From: Gossypium raimondii
Taxonomy: Eukaryota > Streptophyta > Magnoliopsida > Malvales > Malvaceae
Assembly (NCBI RefSeq): GCF_025698545.1
Contig: NC_068572.1
Location: 3,906,001-3,970,000, forward strand
Length of the DNA stretch: 64,000 nucleotides
Direction of reading: 5' to 3'
Shown here one piece after another: positions 13,867 to 25,247 of the stretch. Below the pieces are notes generated by a model. That model worked only from the letters and a program-made list of their open reading frames with translations, searched no databases and was not told the DNA's origin. The translations under genes and the position numbers were made by a program. Positions within the stretch are counted from its first letter, which is position 1. Each line of letters starts with the position of its first letter.

Positions 13867-14949
13867 TTTGACAGATTATAATCGCCTTTAAAATTCAAAT
13901 GTATGTAATGTATGTAAGCATGTATGTATGATGTATAGGTCTCAATGCCTGTTCATAGCTTATCCATTAATGATTGATTGCTATACACATATAGAGAAGG
14001 GTTTGTTATACTTTCGAAGCCTTTCCTTTGGAGCTTCGCCAGGTTGAAAATTCGTAGAATCATAAGCTAAAAACTCAAGTAGCAAGTTAACCCAAATATA
14101 TTATATTAAGAGTTTTGTTTTCAAGTTTATAGAATTGTACTATTATACTACAAGTATATCAAAATATCAATTTAATGTTTGTTTTTTTTCTTTCCATTTT
14201 GCTTTTTGTCTCATTTGATTTTGTCTAGAAAGTGTTCATACATGTATAGGCCTTAACACTGCCAATTTAATACTTCTCATTGCTTGTTTAGGTATTTTAG
14301 CTTTGATGGGTTTTACTGGATTTATGAAAAACTTTAGTGATTAGTTAAAACAATTTTCTTTTTGGTTCCAGTGACATAAGATTTGTGTTCAACACATTAA
14401 TTAGGGGTTGATGAATTTTTCCAATAAATATTTTTGTTTGTTTATTAAGTTAAATAAATGAATATGAGCAAGATTTTTTTAAGATTCTTTTTTAAACAAA
14501 TCCAACTTAAGCAAAGCTTTTTTAATTTATTTATGTTTATGGATATGATTGTTTTAAAGCTCGTTTAATGAACCATTCAAAGCTTATTTAGTTTTCTTTT
14601 ATTGTTCAATTATTAATTATGGTTGATTGAGTTTGGTGTTACAAGTGATATCAATTTAATTACTCAATTATGAAGCAAACCAAAAAAATTAGAGCTATCA
14701 AAATAGGCTCCAGCATGAGCTTTATAAAATCCAAGTTTGGAAAAGCCTGAGAATATCCAAGCCCAATAGAACTTCAGTCGAGAAAGCTTGAGTCCGTAAC
14801 AGATCTGAGCTCGAGGCTGATTTAGCTCGAGCTTGAGATATATTTGACCCAAAACATGAAAAAGTTTGAATTTATAACTAAATAGTCAAAATAGAATTTA
14901 ATAATTAATAATTTTTTATGTTATTACTTAAAATGTATTCATAAGTAAT
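13867..14949. other. Intergenic DNA, 3' side of the paladin-like gene
   Basis: It begins with the probable 3' UTR, including a TATGTATG-rich stretch at 13900-13935. The remainder is AT-rich. Around 14690-14850 there is a degenerate stretch with GAGCTCGAG/CTCGAGCTT motifs, probably an old transposon end. No gene is seen. Confidence 0.5.
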
Positions 14950-15705
14950 GCATATAGGGAATTATGAAGCAGAGAATACGGATTGACAGACTCTATTTTC
15001 TATAATATGTTGGTGCTTTGGAAAGACCGAAACTCATTTGTTTTTTCTAACAACCATAGTTGTCTTTATGCCATTGTGACTAATGTTATTCTTGGGCAAA
15101 AAATTATGCAGAATCCGGCTCGAGACTATTTCAGGCCAAGCCCTATGTGCCTATTGTTACATTGGTCTCGCCCGGAGAGGGGTTGGATAAAATTTAATAT
15201 TGATGGTGCGGTTTCAACCACCAATCTTTCTTCATCCATTGGAAGTGTGTATAGAGATTCAGATGCTAACTGGTTGGGTGGTTTCTCGATGACTTTTTGG
15301 TAAGGATTCTGTCTTTAAAGTAGAAACAAGGGCAGTATTGGAAGGTCTAATCATGGCCTGAAATAAGGGATTTAGACAGATAGAGGTTGAATGTGATAAC
15401 GCACTACTGGGGGAGTTAATTCTAGCTGATGGGGGAGAAAATAGCAATTTGGTTGAGTTACGTTTGCTGCATCAAATTCTGAGAAGGAGGTGGAGAGTGA
15501 GAATCCATCATATTCCAAGAATTCATAATAAAGTGGCCGATCATATGGCTAACTGTTATATTCCTGGAGTCCCAAGTTTGCAAGTATACGACGAACCCCC
15601 GGATTCAGTGAAAAGTTTGCTATTAGCCGATTTAACTCGATCAATGCTGGATTAAAATGTAACTAGTTGGTGTCTCGCTTAATGCTGTTGTTTTCTACCA
15701 AAAAA
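14950..15705 (+). pseudogene. LINE 3' end with RNase H domain, decayed
   Basis: Conceptual translation in shifting frames gives the plant LINE RNase H pattern: GWIKFNIDGAV at about 15182-15214, then an SSIGSVYRDSDANWLGGF-like strand, a VECDN segment near 15388, and a C-terminal IHHIPRIHNKVADHMA at about 15500-15550. Stop codons and frame shifts split it. It ends in an A-rich tail at about 15699, as expected for a LINE 3' end. It is non-functional. Confidence 0.75.
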
Positions 15706-15735
15706 AAATATATATAATTTCTATATCTATACTAT

Positions 15736-18700
15736 TTAATATAGTGATTGAGTTGAGGAATCGACCTGATAATATTGATGCTATGTTCGACATTGCAAAC
15801 AACTATTTTTCGATTTGTTTACCGGTCCTTATTTATTATCAAGAATTGAAAGTTGTATCACTGATGAGATGAATGCTACTCTTAATGCTGAGGAGATTCT
15901 CCAAACGGTCAAAGGCATAAGCCCAACGAAAGCATCATGTATTAATGGATTCCCAACACTTTTTTATCAGAAATTTTTTGGCACATTGTGGGAGTGGATG
16001 TTGGTTAGTACTGTCTTGGTGTCTTAAATAAGGTTATAGAGGCGAACTGTATTAATAAGACGAATATTGTGTTTATTCCTTAAAAGCCAAGTCGTAAAAA
16101 CATGATACATTTTCATGTTATTAATCTTTGCAAGTATAAAATTATTTAACAAGTTATTGTGAATCGGTTCCAAATAGTTTTGGATAAGTGCATTGATGAA
16201 GTTGAGAGGGCTCTTGTGTCTGGAAGATAAATATCAGACAATAAGTGACATTTCCTTGAAGAAATGCTTGGTCGGTTGGGTCTTAACTAAGGTGAATTGA
16301 GTTGATTATGCCAAATAGAGGGTTTAGACAAGGTGATCCTTTAAGCCCATATTTGTTTCAGATTTGTTGTGAAGGTTTTTCATCCTGGTTGAAGCTTGCC
16401 AAGGATGAGAGGTCTGTAAAGGACACTCGGATTTGTAGAGGAGGGTCGGGGTTAACTCATTTATTTTTTTGCCGATGATAACATTACTTTTGGAGAGGCT
16501 CCGATTACGGGGTGACAGTGATTAAATCTATCATTCACATGTATGAATTGCATTTGGGTCAGAAAGTGAATTTTGATGTCTGAAATTTTCTTTAATTCCA
16601 ATGTAGCCGGAAGTTGCTGTGACCAGACTGTTCAATTGTTTGGGGTGCTAAGAACTTTGAATATCGAACGATATCTGAGGCTCCCTACGATGGTTGGGAT
16701 GAATAAGAGGGCTGCATTTCAAGGTCTAAAAGACAAACTGAGGGTGGGTAGATAGTTGGAGTTCGAGGATGCTCTTGCATGGTGAGAAGGAAGTTTTTAT
16801 CAAGTTTATCTTACAGTTGCTACCGACTTATACTATGCCCTGCTTTTTATTAGCGAAAATGCTTTGTATCGAATTGGAATCCATTATTAGCTAGTACTAG
16901 TGGCAAAAATCTCGTCAAAAACGTAGTATACATTCTTGCTCGTGGTCGTGCCTTGTGTGTCCAAAGAGAAAGGGGGCTTTGGATTCATAGATTTGGTGAA
17001 ATTTAGTATTTCTCTATTAGCAAAGCAGGGCTGGAGGCTCATCACCAACCCACACTCTTTAGTCGGTAGGTTTTTGAAGGCCAAGTATTTTCCACATATT
17101 GATTTCCTTCGGTTCGAGTGAGGGAGTCATCCTTCTCTTATGTGGAAAAACATTTGGAGTTCAAAAGGGTTGTTAAATGCAGGATTAAAGTGAAGAGTGG
17201 GGGATGGTACCTCTTCTGATTTGGGAGGATCGCTGGCTATCCGATACTAGTCCCTGTAAAATTTAATCTCCCAGAATTAGTGGCGTCTCTTATGTCTCTG
17301 AATTGTTTCTACCTAATAGTAATGCTGACGAGGTCCGAAAGATTCTCTGTGTGCCCATTGCCCATGCTCCCGTTCTGGATATGCTGGTCTGGTAGCCTGA
17401 TTACTCTAGCTTATACTCTGTGGGAAGTGGGTACAAATTGCTTGCTTCAGGCTGGGCCTATCACTTCAACCAGGTTCTCGTTGACAAGCCTATAGGTTGC
17501 CATCAACTTTGTATCATAAGTTTGTTCCTACTTTACACAGTTAAAAGTAAAAAAGAATTAAAAAGGATGCCATATGTCCTAGATGCGCCAATGGCAGGGA
17601 GACTATACAATATGTCATATTGAAGTGTCTATTTGCTGTGGGGATTTGGACTCTGTTGGGGATTCACTAGCCTGCTACATTAGATAACAAGAAGTTTAAG
17701 GGAGTGGTTGAATTACATGTTTGAGTATAATGATGCAGCCACTCGACAATTAATCTCAGTTGTGGTGGGTGCTATGCTGTGGTCAAGGAACAAATTAGTA
17801 CATGAGGGGGTTCGTCAAAGTAGTCAGGAGTTTGTTACCTGGTCCAAAGTTCATGTATAATTATTTGCAACCATAATAACTTAGGGTCAGTTCTTCATTG
17901 CTTAAAAAAAAGTACTTTTGACTCCAAAAACACTTTTAAAAGAAAAGTTGTGAAGAATAAGCTGCTTTTGGCTGAAATTTTTAGAAGCACTTTTGAAAAG
18001 TGAAGCTAAAAATTTTAGATTTTCCTCTCCTAAAAGCACTTTTGGTGCTTAATTACTTTTTCACCCCTCCAATAACATAGTATTTTCCTTTTTTTTTTCT
18101 TGGTGCTTAATTACAAATGTGTTAAAATCATTAATTAAAAATAAAAAAATATTTTTTAAAATACTAATTACAAATATTTAATGGTTATATTTAAATATTT
18201 AAAATATAGTTTATATATTCTAATTAAATTTTATAAATAATTAATATTTATTAATTAAAATATTTAAAATTTATATTTCATATATTAAAATATTAACAAG
18301 TTATAATAATTTTTTTTATTCTTACTAAAATATAATAATATTAACTAATTTAAATATTATTTAAATGCATATTTGTTACTTGATAAAAACATGTTTAAAA
18401 TGGACATTTTATTTCTCAAAAGCACTTTTAGACAGCAATGCTAAACACTCAAATTTTAAACTAAATTTTTTAAAAGCACTTTTAAAAGCAATGAAGAACT
18501 GGCCCTTAGTCATGGGGTCTTACACTATTAGGAATGATATCGTTCCTGTCCTATTTGACTCCAAAGCTAGGGCAGCGGTTCGTGGTCTAAGATTCGTGAC
18601 TGACATGAGGTTCTCCTACATCGAACTCGAAGGAGATTCCCGTTCGGTTATCAGAAAACTTTTTGGAAAGCAGCTGGACAGATCAAGCATCAGTGTAATT

Positions 18701-18840
18701 ATCGAGGATGGAACAACTCTCCCTACATGGTTTGAGCAGTGTATTTTCAAGCTCATCCCGAGAGAAGGGAATCAATCAGCTCATTTATTAGCTAAAGAGG
18801 GTTTTGCTTCCACTAGGGATATGTTCTATGTTGAGTAAGT
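15736..18840 (+). pseudogene. Second decayed LINE: reverse transcriptase and RNase H, split by a MITE
   Basis: Pieces of a plant non-LTR retrotransposon ORF2 appear in order. An RT N-terminal segment with KGISPTKASCINGFPTLFY lies at 15909-15969. NRGFRQGDPLSPYLFQ lies at about 16316-16360. The catalytic F-A-D-D-N lies at 16468-16482, in another frame. A zinc-finger-like linker follows near 17570-17800, then an RNase H domain at 18509-18838 (VLFDSKARAAVRGL, ELEGDSRSVI, IPREGNQSAHLLAKEG). Many stops and shifts are present. The RNase H part is separated from the RT by the MITE at 17884-18505. Confidence 0.8.
17884..18505. mobile_element. Tourist-like (PIF/Harbinger) MITE, 622 bp
   Basis: The terminal inverted repeats are nearly perfect: the left begins GGGTCAGTTCTTCATTGCTT and the right, reverse-complemented, begins GGGCCAGTTCTTCATTGCTT. 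The subtermini are rich in AAAAGCACTTTT. The target duplication is TTA (17881-17883 and 18506-18508), the usual type for this superfamily. The interior is AT-rich without coding potential. Removing it rejoins the LINE linker with its RNase H domain. Confidence 0.88.
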
Positions 18841-19329
18841 ACCTGAATTAGTCCGAGGGGTAGTGGAATCGAATCGGTGTGGGTGTATCCACTTATAAAT
18901 TGATTGCACCTATCAATTTATCTTAATTCAATTAAAAAATTATCGAAATCTCATTTTTTTACAAAGAATGTACATAATAGAATTTAAACCTATATGACAT
19001 AAGTCTTTAATGTATCAGATTTACTATTTCAATCAAAGTCTCATTTGAGTTTCATATTGTTGTGCGAATAGTTTACTATTTTTATTAGAAAATCTAATAT
19101 TCTAGACAAAATCTCAGCAGAATATATCATAATACAAAATATTGGAAGATAAGTAAAATAATAAGAAGGCCAAAAATTTAACAAAGTTCAACAACCACCT
19201 CTATTTATAATAGTATAAACACTTCACAACCTTTTATTTTTAGATGCTAGATTGTGCAATTTCAACCCATATAAATTTTTTATAAATATATTTGTTATAT
19301 AATTTTGGGATAATATAATTTTTTTTCCA

Positions 19330-19470
19330 CCCATGATGAGTGTACCATAGAATTGAATCATAGTTTGGTTGGTATCGGCATTATTGCTAAAGCATGAGGA
19401 CATGGGTTCAAGCATGTTGAAGTGTGTTTATTCTATTATTTAAGGGTTGGGGAGAAATTATAGGTACTTC
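19330..19470 (+). repeat. tRNA-like SINE remnant
   Basis: A TTGGTTGGTATCGGCATT stretch resembles a Pol III box A. It is followed about 30 bp later by GGACATGGGTTCAAGCATG, resembling box B. The same pattern, in two halves, flanks the composite CACTA structure (31707-31746 and 58587-58660). Confidence 0.4.
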
Positions 19471-19635
19471 CAAGCATTGTATTAAAAAAATTACGTTTGA
19501 TTATTTTATATCTAAAAATAAGATATATATTTATAGTTTGTTTAAATTTATTTGTTTATTGTTTTAAATATATTTTAATTTTTCATAAACATGTTGGATT
19601 AGAATTCATGAATATGTTAATTTAAAGTTCATAAA

Positions 19636-19930
19636 GGGATAAATATTAAAATTATATATGAACTTTGATTTAAGGTGTAATTGTATACATAAACTCTAAT
19701 TGTGGTTTAAATGTATACTTGAAACTTTAATTTTGATTTAATCATACACATTTAAAGAAATAAATATAATTATTTATATATGAAATATATAAACATAAAA
19801 TAATGTTATATCAATAATTGTGTTAATAATTTATAAGAATTGAATCAAATTAAAGTTTCATGTATAAAATTACACAAAATCAAAATTTATGTATATAATT
19901 GCATATTAAATCATAGTTCATGTATAGTTT
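19636..19930 (+). repeat. Dispersed AT-rich repeat, copy 1
   Basis: It starts AAAGGGATAAATATTAAAAT and contains repeated blocks of the form TATATGAACTTTGATTTAA..TGTAATTGTATACAT. Related copies lie at about 30885-31215 and 50212-50520. No terminal repeats or coding region were recognised. Confidence 0.5.
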
Positions 19931-20182
19931 TGGGATTTACCCCGTTCATAAACAGATTCATTCAATTTAAACAAATAAACATAAACACGTTGTTTAAATA
20001 AACAAACACGAGTATAAATCGAACACGAACAAATGTAAAAACAAACATGAGTAGATAATTCAAAGAAAATATATTGAATTGGCGACGTTACCACATACAA
20101 AACCAATATTTTGCTCTTAAATTACATTATTCAATTCCCAAAAGAAATATGTATAATATTTTCAATTACAGAAGCCAGTTTT

Positions 20183-21768
20183 CTAAGTTTTCTTCGGGGC
20201 TAGCTTGTTTTTGATTTTGTCAACTTCTTTGGTGCCAATTTGAAAGGTCTTTGTCAACACATTGTCTGGGACAGCCGGTGTCGATGTAAACAATGTTGCG
20301 GCAATAGATTGAGTTCCAGGCAATTGGCTGTTAAATCCTGCTATAACGGATGCCGATTTGTCGCCGTTGTTCTTCTGGAAATGAACCAATCCCCTTGGGA
20401 ACACGAAAACGTCGCCTTTCTTGACCGATTTGGAGATCAACTTGTTTGATGTGGTGATGAACCCCACGTCTAATTCACCGTCGAGAACGAAGATGATCTC
20501 GGTGGCTCGTGGGTGAGTGTGAGGGGGGTTAAGGCCACCTGGTGCATAGTCGATCCGAGCAAGCGAGACGCCGAGGGTGTTGAGCCCTGAGATTTTCTCG
20601 ACATTGGCTCCTGTTGCCACTGATCCAACCGCGTTGTTGATGACTCCTGGATTGGCTAATCCGCTATAAAAAAAATCAGCTTCGGTAACATTGGCTTCGT
20701 CCTTGCATGGAAATCCATTAACCTTTATCCCTATACAATTAGTATACAAATAGGTTAAATAATACCCTGGCGAAGTGGCCTCATGCTAAATTTTAATTTA
20801 GATTCTTTATAATAGTAAAATTGCATTTTGACTTCCAAAAATGATAAAATTTTGATTTAATCCTTTAAAATTATAAAGATATAAGCTATTAAAATGATGA
20901 AATTATATTTTACTACCGTAAAATATATAATTTAATTCGATCCTAAAAATAATTTCAGGCTCGCCACTTCCCTCAAGATTACAAAGAAAGAAAATATTTT
21001 ACTATACGCAGATTCACATATAATCACATTCAGGCATATTGAATAACATTTTGTAACTCATTGAATATAGATTTATATACTGAAAATGTGTTGAATACAA
21101 AAAGGTCTGAATGTAGTAATTATTTTACAATTTAATCTTGAACTCTTTTTTGGTTCACATTGCTCTCTAAATTTGACAATTTTTTTCAATTTTGGCCAAT
21201 ATAATGAGATGATATTGCGAGATTGCATCATATCATCACTTAAAATTTTTTTTAATAAAAGCTGGAGAAAATTTGTTAAGGTCCAAAACTAATGAACAAA
21301 AAAATTTTAAGGACTAACATGAGCGAAGCCTGAAAAACTTTTTTTAGGGGGTCAGAATTAAGTTATAAAATTTTGAACGCAATTTCACCATTGTACTAGT
21401 TAATATGTTTATAATTTTTTAAAGGACTAAATTAAAATCTTATTATTTTAGGAGATCAAAGTACAATTTTATCATTACTAATTTATAATTTTATACGTTT
21501 TAAAGGGTAAAAGATGCAATTTTCCAATTTTGGGGGCATGATCCCTGCCCCTCCTTCCGTCTTGGAGACAAAGTTAAGAAAAGTTCCCAAGTAAAAAAAA
21601 AAAAAAAAAAAAGGTAAGAATATAGATTACAGTTGTAGTAGTTGTACCAGCAGCTTTATTAGCTACGCAGAGATCTTGGAGAAGATCAGGATCAGAAGCA
21701 ACCAAGCTGAAGAGGGCAACAAAGACGAAAGGACACGCAAAAACCTTAGCAGCCGCCATGAAAGACAT
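20183..21768 (-). CDS. Germin-like protein (cupin, secreted)
   Basis: Two exons on the minus strand, 21768-21648 and 20730-20183, join in phase 1 to give 222 aa. A second in-frame ATG at 21759 would give 219 aa and is an equally good start. Residues 1-25 form a hydrophobic signal peptide. Cys34 and Cys49 fit the conserved N-terminal disulfide. Germin box 1 holds manganese ligands His111, His113 and Glu118 (PPHTHPRATEIIFVLDGEL), and box 2 supplies His157 (GDVFVFPRGLVHFQ). An NVT sequon lies near residue 54. Germin-like proteins are apoplastic, oligomeric, manganese-binding cupins; some have superoxide dismutase activity, often tied to defence. The specific activity here cannot be told. The 917-bp intron (20731-21647) contains an A-run of more than 20 bases (T-run on the coding strand) and repeat-derived sequence. 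Confidence 0.92.
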
Positions 21769-21873
21769 TCTTAAACAAATGAAATGAAGAGAAACAAGAG
21801 AGGGGACAGTAATTGATAAGAGAACAAAGCTTGTTGGTTTGATTGTTGGAAGAGAAAGGGTTTTAAGTCTAGT

Positions 21874-21884
21874 TTATATATAGA
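21874..21884 (-). promoter_or_regulatory. TATA box of the germin-like gene
   Basis: CTATATATAAAC on the minus strand lies about 105-115 bp upstream of the start codon, a plausible TATA position. Confidence 0.55.
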
Positions 21885-22659
21885 TGTATAAGAGACAATG
21901 GTTAAAACATTGGTTGGTAAAACAAGACTCTAAGCTACTTCAACTTAAAACCAAAGCAAAGCAATATGTTTAAATGCATAAATTTAACTTGGACCCTTGA
22001 GATTATCGAGGCCTGATCAAATTAGTCCCTCTATTATTAAATGGACTTGTTTAATCTTTATATTATTAAAAAAAATAAAATCATATCAAAATTGAATAGA
22101 GCCAATATTTGTTGTTTAAAAAGTATCTTGAATATTTTTTTCAATTATAGTTCAGTTCCAAATAGAATATTTTGTTTTACAAGAAATCTTATGATTTGTA
22201 CTTAATTGATTCTTTTCAAAAATAGAGGGACTAGTTTGATTCAATTACTATAATATAAGGACTCCTAAATATTTTAACCGTTGAATTTTTGTTGGTATTA
22301 AAATCAAAGTGGGAAGAGCTTTCAAAATCAAAGTGTGTTGGGGGAGGGCTTAGCAAAGAGATAATTTGATATTATTCATTATTGGCTTTGGTTTTTTATT
22401 TGAGAAAAAGTGAAGAGTCGTTTTTATATCACGCAATTACCAACCACAATGAGAGGAATGGCTGTGGGGTGAATTGGGATGGCGCTGCTACCGGTTTTCC
22501 TTTTGTTACAAAATTAGTAGGGATTATTGTTGAGTTTGTGTGACCTGAAGTCCGTAAGGATTATTGCTAATAAGCACAAAATTGGATTGGGGTTGTGAGG
22601 GTGGAGCCCCTGTGGTACGGGCCATATTGCATAAGTTGAGTCTGTATAGAACTACACTT

Positions 22660-22865
22660 CTACTATTTGACTTTGATTAGAACAATGTTTTTCAACCCTT
22701 AAATAAATGTAGTCGAAACTCCTCTTGTATTACTCGGTTTTCAATATTAGTGGATTTATTCTGCTTTACTCGTGGTTTTTTTCTCAAAAGGATTTCCACG
22801 TAAAATTGGTGTGTTCTTATTTTTCTTTTCTTATTGCTTTGCGATCGTTCTACTGTCATTATTGA
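22660..22865 (+). repeat. Copia-type LTR 3' part, remnant
   Basis: The order TCCTCTTGTATTACTCGG, GTGGATTTATTCTGCTTTAC and TTTCCACGTAAAATTGGTGT followed by a T-rich stretch and TTGCGATCG is typical of plant Ty1/copia LTR ends as I remember them. The 5' end is lost. From 21900 to 22660 and from 22866 to 24010 I see no gene. Confidence 0.5.
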
Positions 22866-24010
22866 TATTTATTATAACAAAATCGATCACCGTAGTTAAA
22901 ACACAGAAATGAGGAGATTGTAACTGTTTGATTAAATCACGTTAGAAACTAAAAAATTGTGTTGGTGAGCTGAAACTTGTTAAACCTAAAATAAATACGT
23001 TGCTTTTCTCTAAAAATTAATTGTTCTCTTTCTTTGGTGCTAAAACCGGTTGAATTGGTTGAAAGGTAAGCTCACGTTTCTCAATCTAAATCATACGTGT
23101 TATAATGGGTTTTTCTATAGATGCCACCGTTTGTTTAGTATTTGAGTTTGTTACTTTTTTTAATAGAATATTTGTGTTTCTTTATCCAACAAGGTACTTG
23201 TATTTGGCAAAAGCTATATTTTTTGTACTTGAAAGTAACATTGTTAATCTTTTTGTGTTTAATTTAAGTTTTAGGGTTGAGTTGATGAAAATCATAATTA
23301 ACTAATAACATCAGCAATTATCGATTATCAAATCAATTATAAAGACTGAATTAAATACTAAAAAGTTAATTATGTTATCTTTGAGTACTAAAATATATAA
23401 CTTTTACTATATTAGATAAAAAAACACACTTACCACGCTAGAAAAGAAAGTGTTAAACACGAAACTAAATGATATATTAAACAAATTAGTAATACCAAAT
23501 TTAGTCAAATCCATGATGTGAGTGAAATATGTATGTAATAAATGGCTTTGATTGAAGCAGTAAAGTTAAATAATAAAAATCATAATAATGTGATGATGAC
23601 ATGATATTTTGGGTTTGAATCTCATTATATATCGTTAGTATTCTTCTAGATTTTTATGAAAAGACAAAATAATCCTCAAAATAATAAATGAGGGAGTTTT
23701 GATAAAAATCATTACTCTCAACTCTTCATGTTATCAGGAATGCTTTACAAAATTCAGCCTTATAAAAATTCTCAGAAAAGCAACTACATTTCTCATTCAC
23801 ATAAATGGTATCTCAAAAAGAGAATTATGCTTATCCTCCACTTGAAAACCAAGATATGAGAATTATGAAGAGCGCAACTCATTTTTATTTTCTTTGTAGT
23901 CTGACACTTTTGTTTTTCACCATATAAATAGCAATAAATAATAATTTTAAGTGCTATTAAAATTGCAATATATTGGCAACCATCCATATTTGAAAAGTCA
24001 AAGATATTGG

Positions 24011-24518
24011 TGTCAGAAAATTCGCACCGAAAATCTGAGCATTTAAGGCACCGAAAATTGGGTTGAAATTTGGCATGGGATAATTGCAATTTTTGGTCCT
24101 TAATTGTATAGGGACTTTGCAAGTTGATCCTTAAACTTCAACTATAAATAGGCCTAACTATTTCTCATTTTCAATATCCCACATATGTCATTCTCTACTT
24201 AAGGCATTGTTCTCTCTCCTTATTTATAAATTTTCACTTGTATTTTGGAGTGAAATATATTTGGTAGTGCCTCAGGACGTAGGCAAAATTTGTTGAACCT
24301 CGTTAAAATTCTAGTGTTCTTTATTTTTTATTTTGCATTTTTTGCGAGTGTGTTTGTAGTAATTCATTGTGCTATTAAATTACGATAGAGGGATATTCTG
24401 GCTAGGAAAGACCTGGTACTTAAGTGATCCTCGTGATCCACCTCTCTTTCCTGGGAATTGTACTTAGTGTGATTTTTTAGTACAATAATTTTACTCTTTT
24501 ACATGCTTCCGCGCAACA
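24011..24518 (+). repeat. Copia-type LTR, about 508 bp
   Basis: It begins TGTCAGAAAATTCGCACC and ends CTTCCGCGCAACA. The internal GTTGAACCTCGTTAAAATTC and GGGATATTCTGGCTAGG blocks are typical of a common LTR family. No matching target duplication is visible and no internal region follows in the same orientation, so it is a solo LTR or a truncated one. Confidence 0.55.
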
Positions 24519-24649
24519 CAATATGACTTAAGTTTTTCCTCTCAACTTAAATTTTGGGATCTCTAGTCAATTAAGTACGGTTCTTTTTACCTTTTAAAGG
24601 CTTTAAGGTCATTACTCTTGAGATCCCTAGTCAATTCACGATGTTTTCC

Positions 24650-25247
24650 CTTGACTTTACACAATCAATGAAAATAACTCCATCTGACTAGCTAGTTTTA
24701 CCATTATATATGTCGCTTTGAATCCTTCCAATTGTTGATTGATTGTCACAATAGACACAAATAGCTACTACTAGCTTTGGCCAACTTGAAATATCCTTTA
24801 ATAAATTTTGAAGCCATTTAGATTCCCTTCCAACTTTATCAAGAGTAATAAACTTTGATTTTGTCATGGACTTTGCAATACACTTGGCTTAGAGAATTCC
24901 CAAGATATTGTACCTCCACCAAGTGTGAAAGCATATCCACTGGTTGGTTTTGAATTTTTAGTATCAAATATCTAATTTGTAACACTATTGATGCAAACCC
25001 AAGATCTAAAAGACTCTCAAAATCTTCAAGTTTAGTAAATCGACAAGAGAAACATGTTTTTGGTGTAAAAGCAAGAAGATAATTTGTCCTATGCCACCTC
25101 TAATTAACTTGTGATTGGAAAAAATGATAATTGGACAACTCCCTACGATACCCCCTAGATAAATTGTACCTAAAAAAATATGGATAATGGAAAAAATAAA
25201 TAAGGTGAATCTCAACCTTGAAAAAAAAAAGTAATGTGAATCTCTCA
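24650..25247 (-). pseudogene. Ty1/copia polyprotein C-terminal (RNase H) remnant
   Basis: Translation on the minus strand from about 24990 down gives TSGYAFTLGGGTISW, then in a shifted frame GRESKWLQNLLKDISSWP and ICVYCDNQSTIGR, the usual end of copia RT/RNase H. Stops and shifts break it. The solo LTR at 25248 is inserted at its edge, and sequence continuing after 28044 to about 28200 probably belongs to the same old element. Confidence 0.7.
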
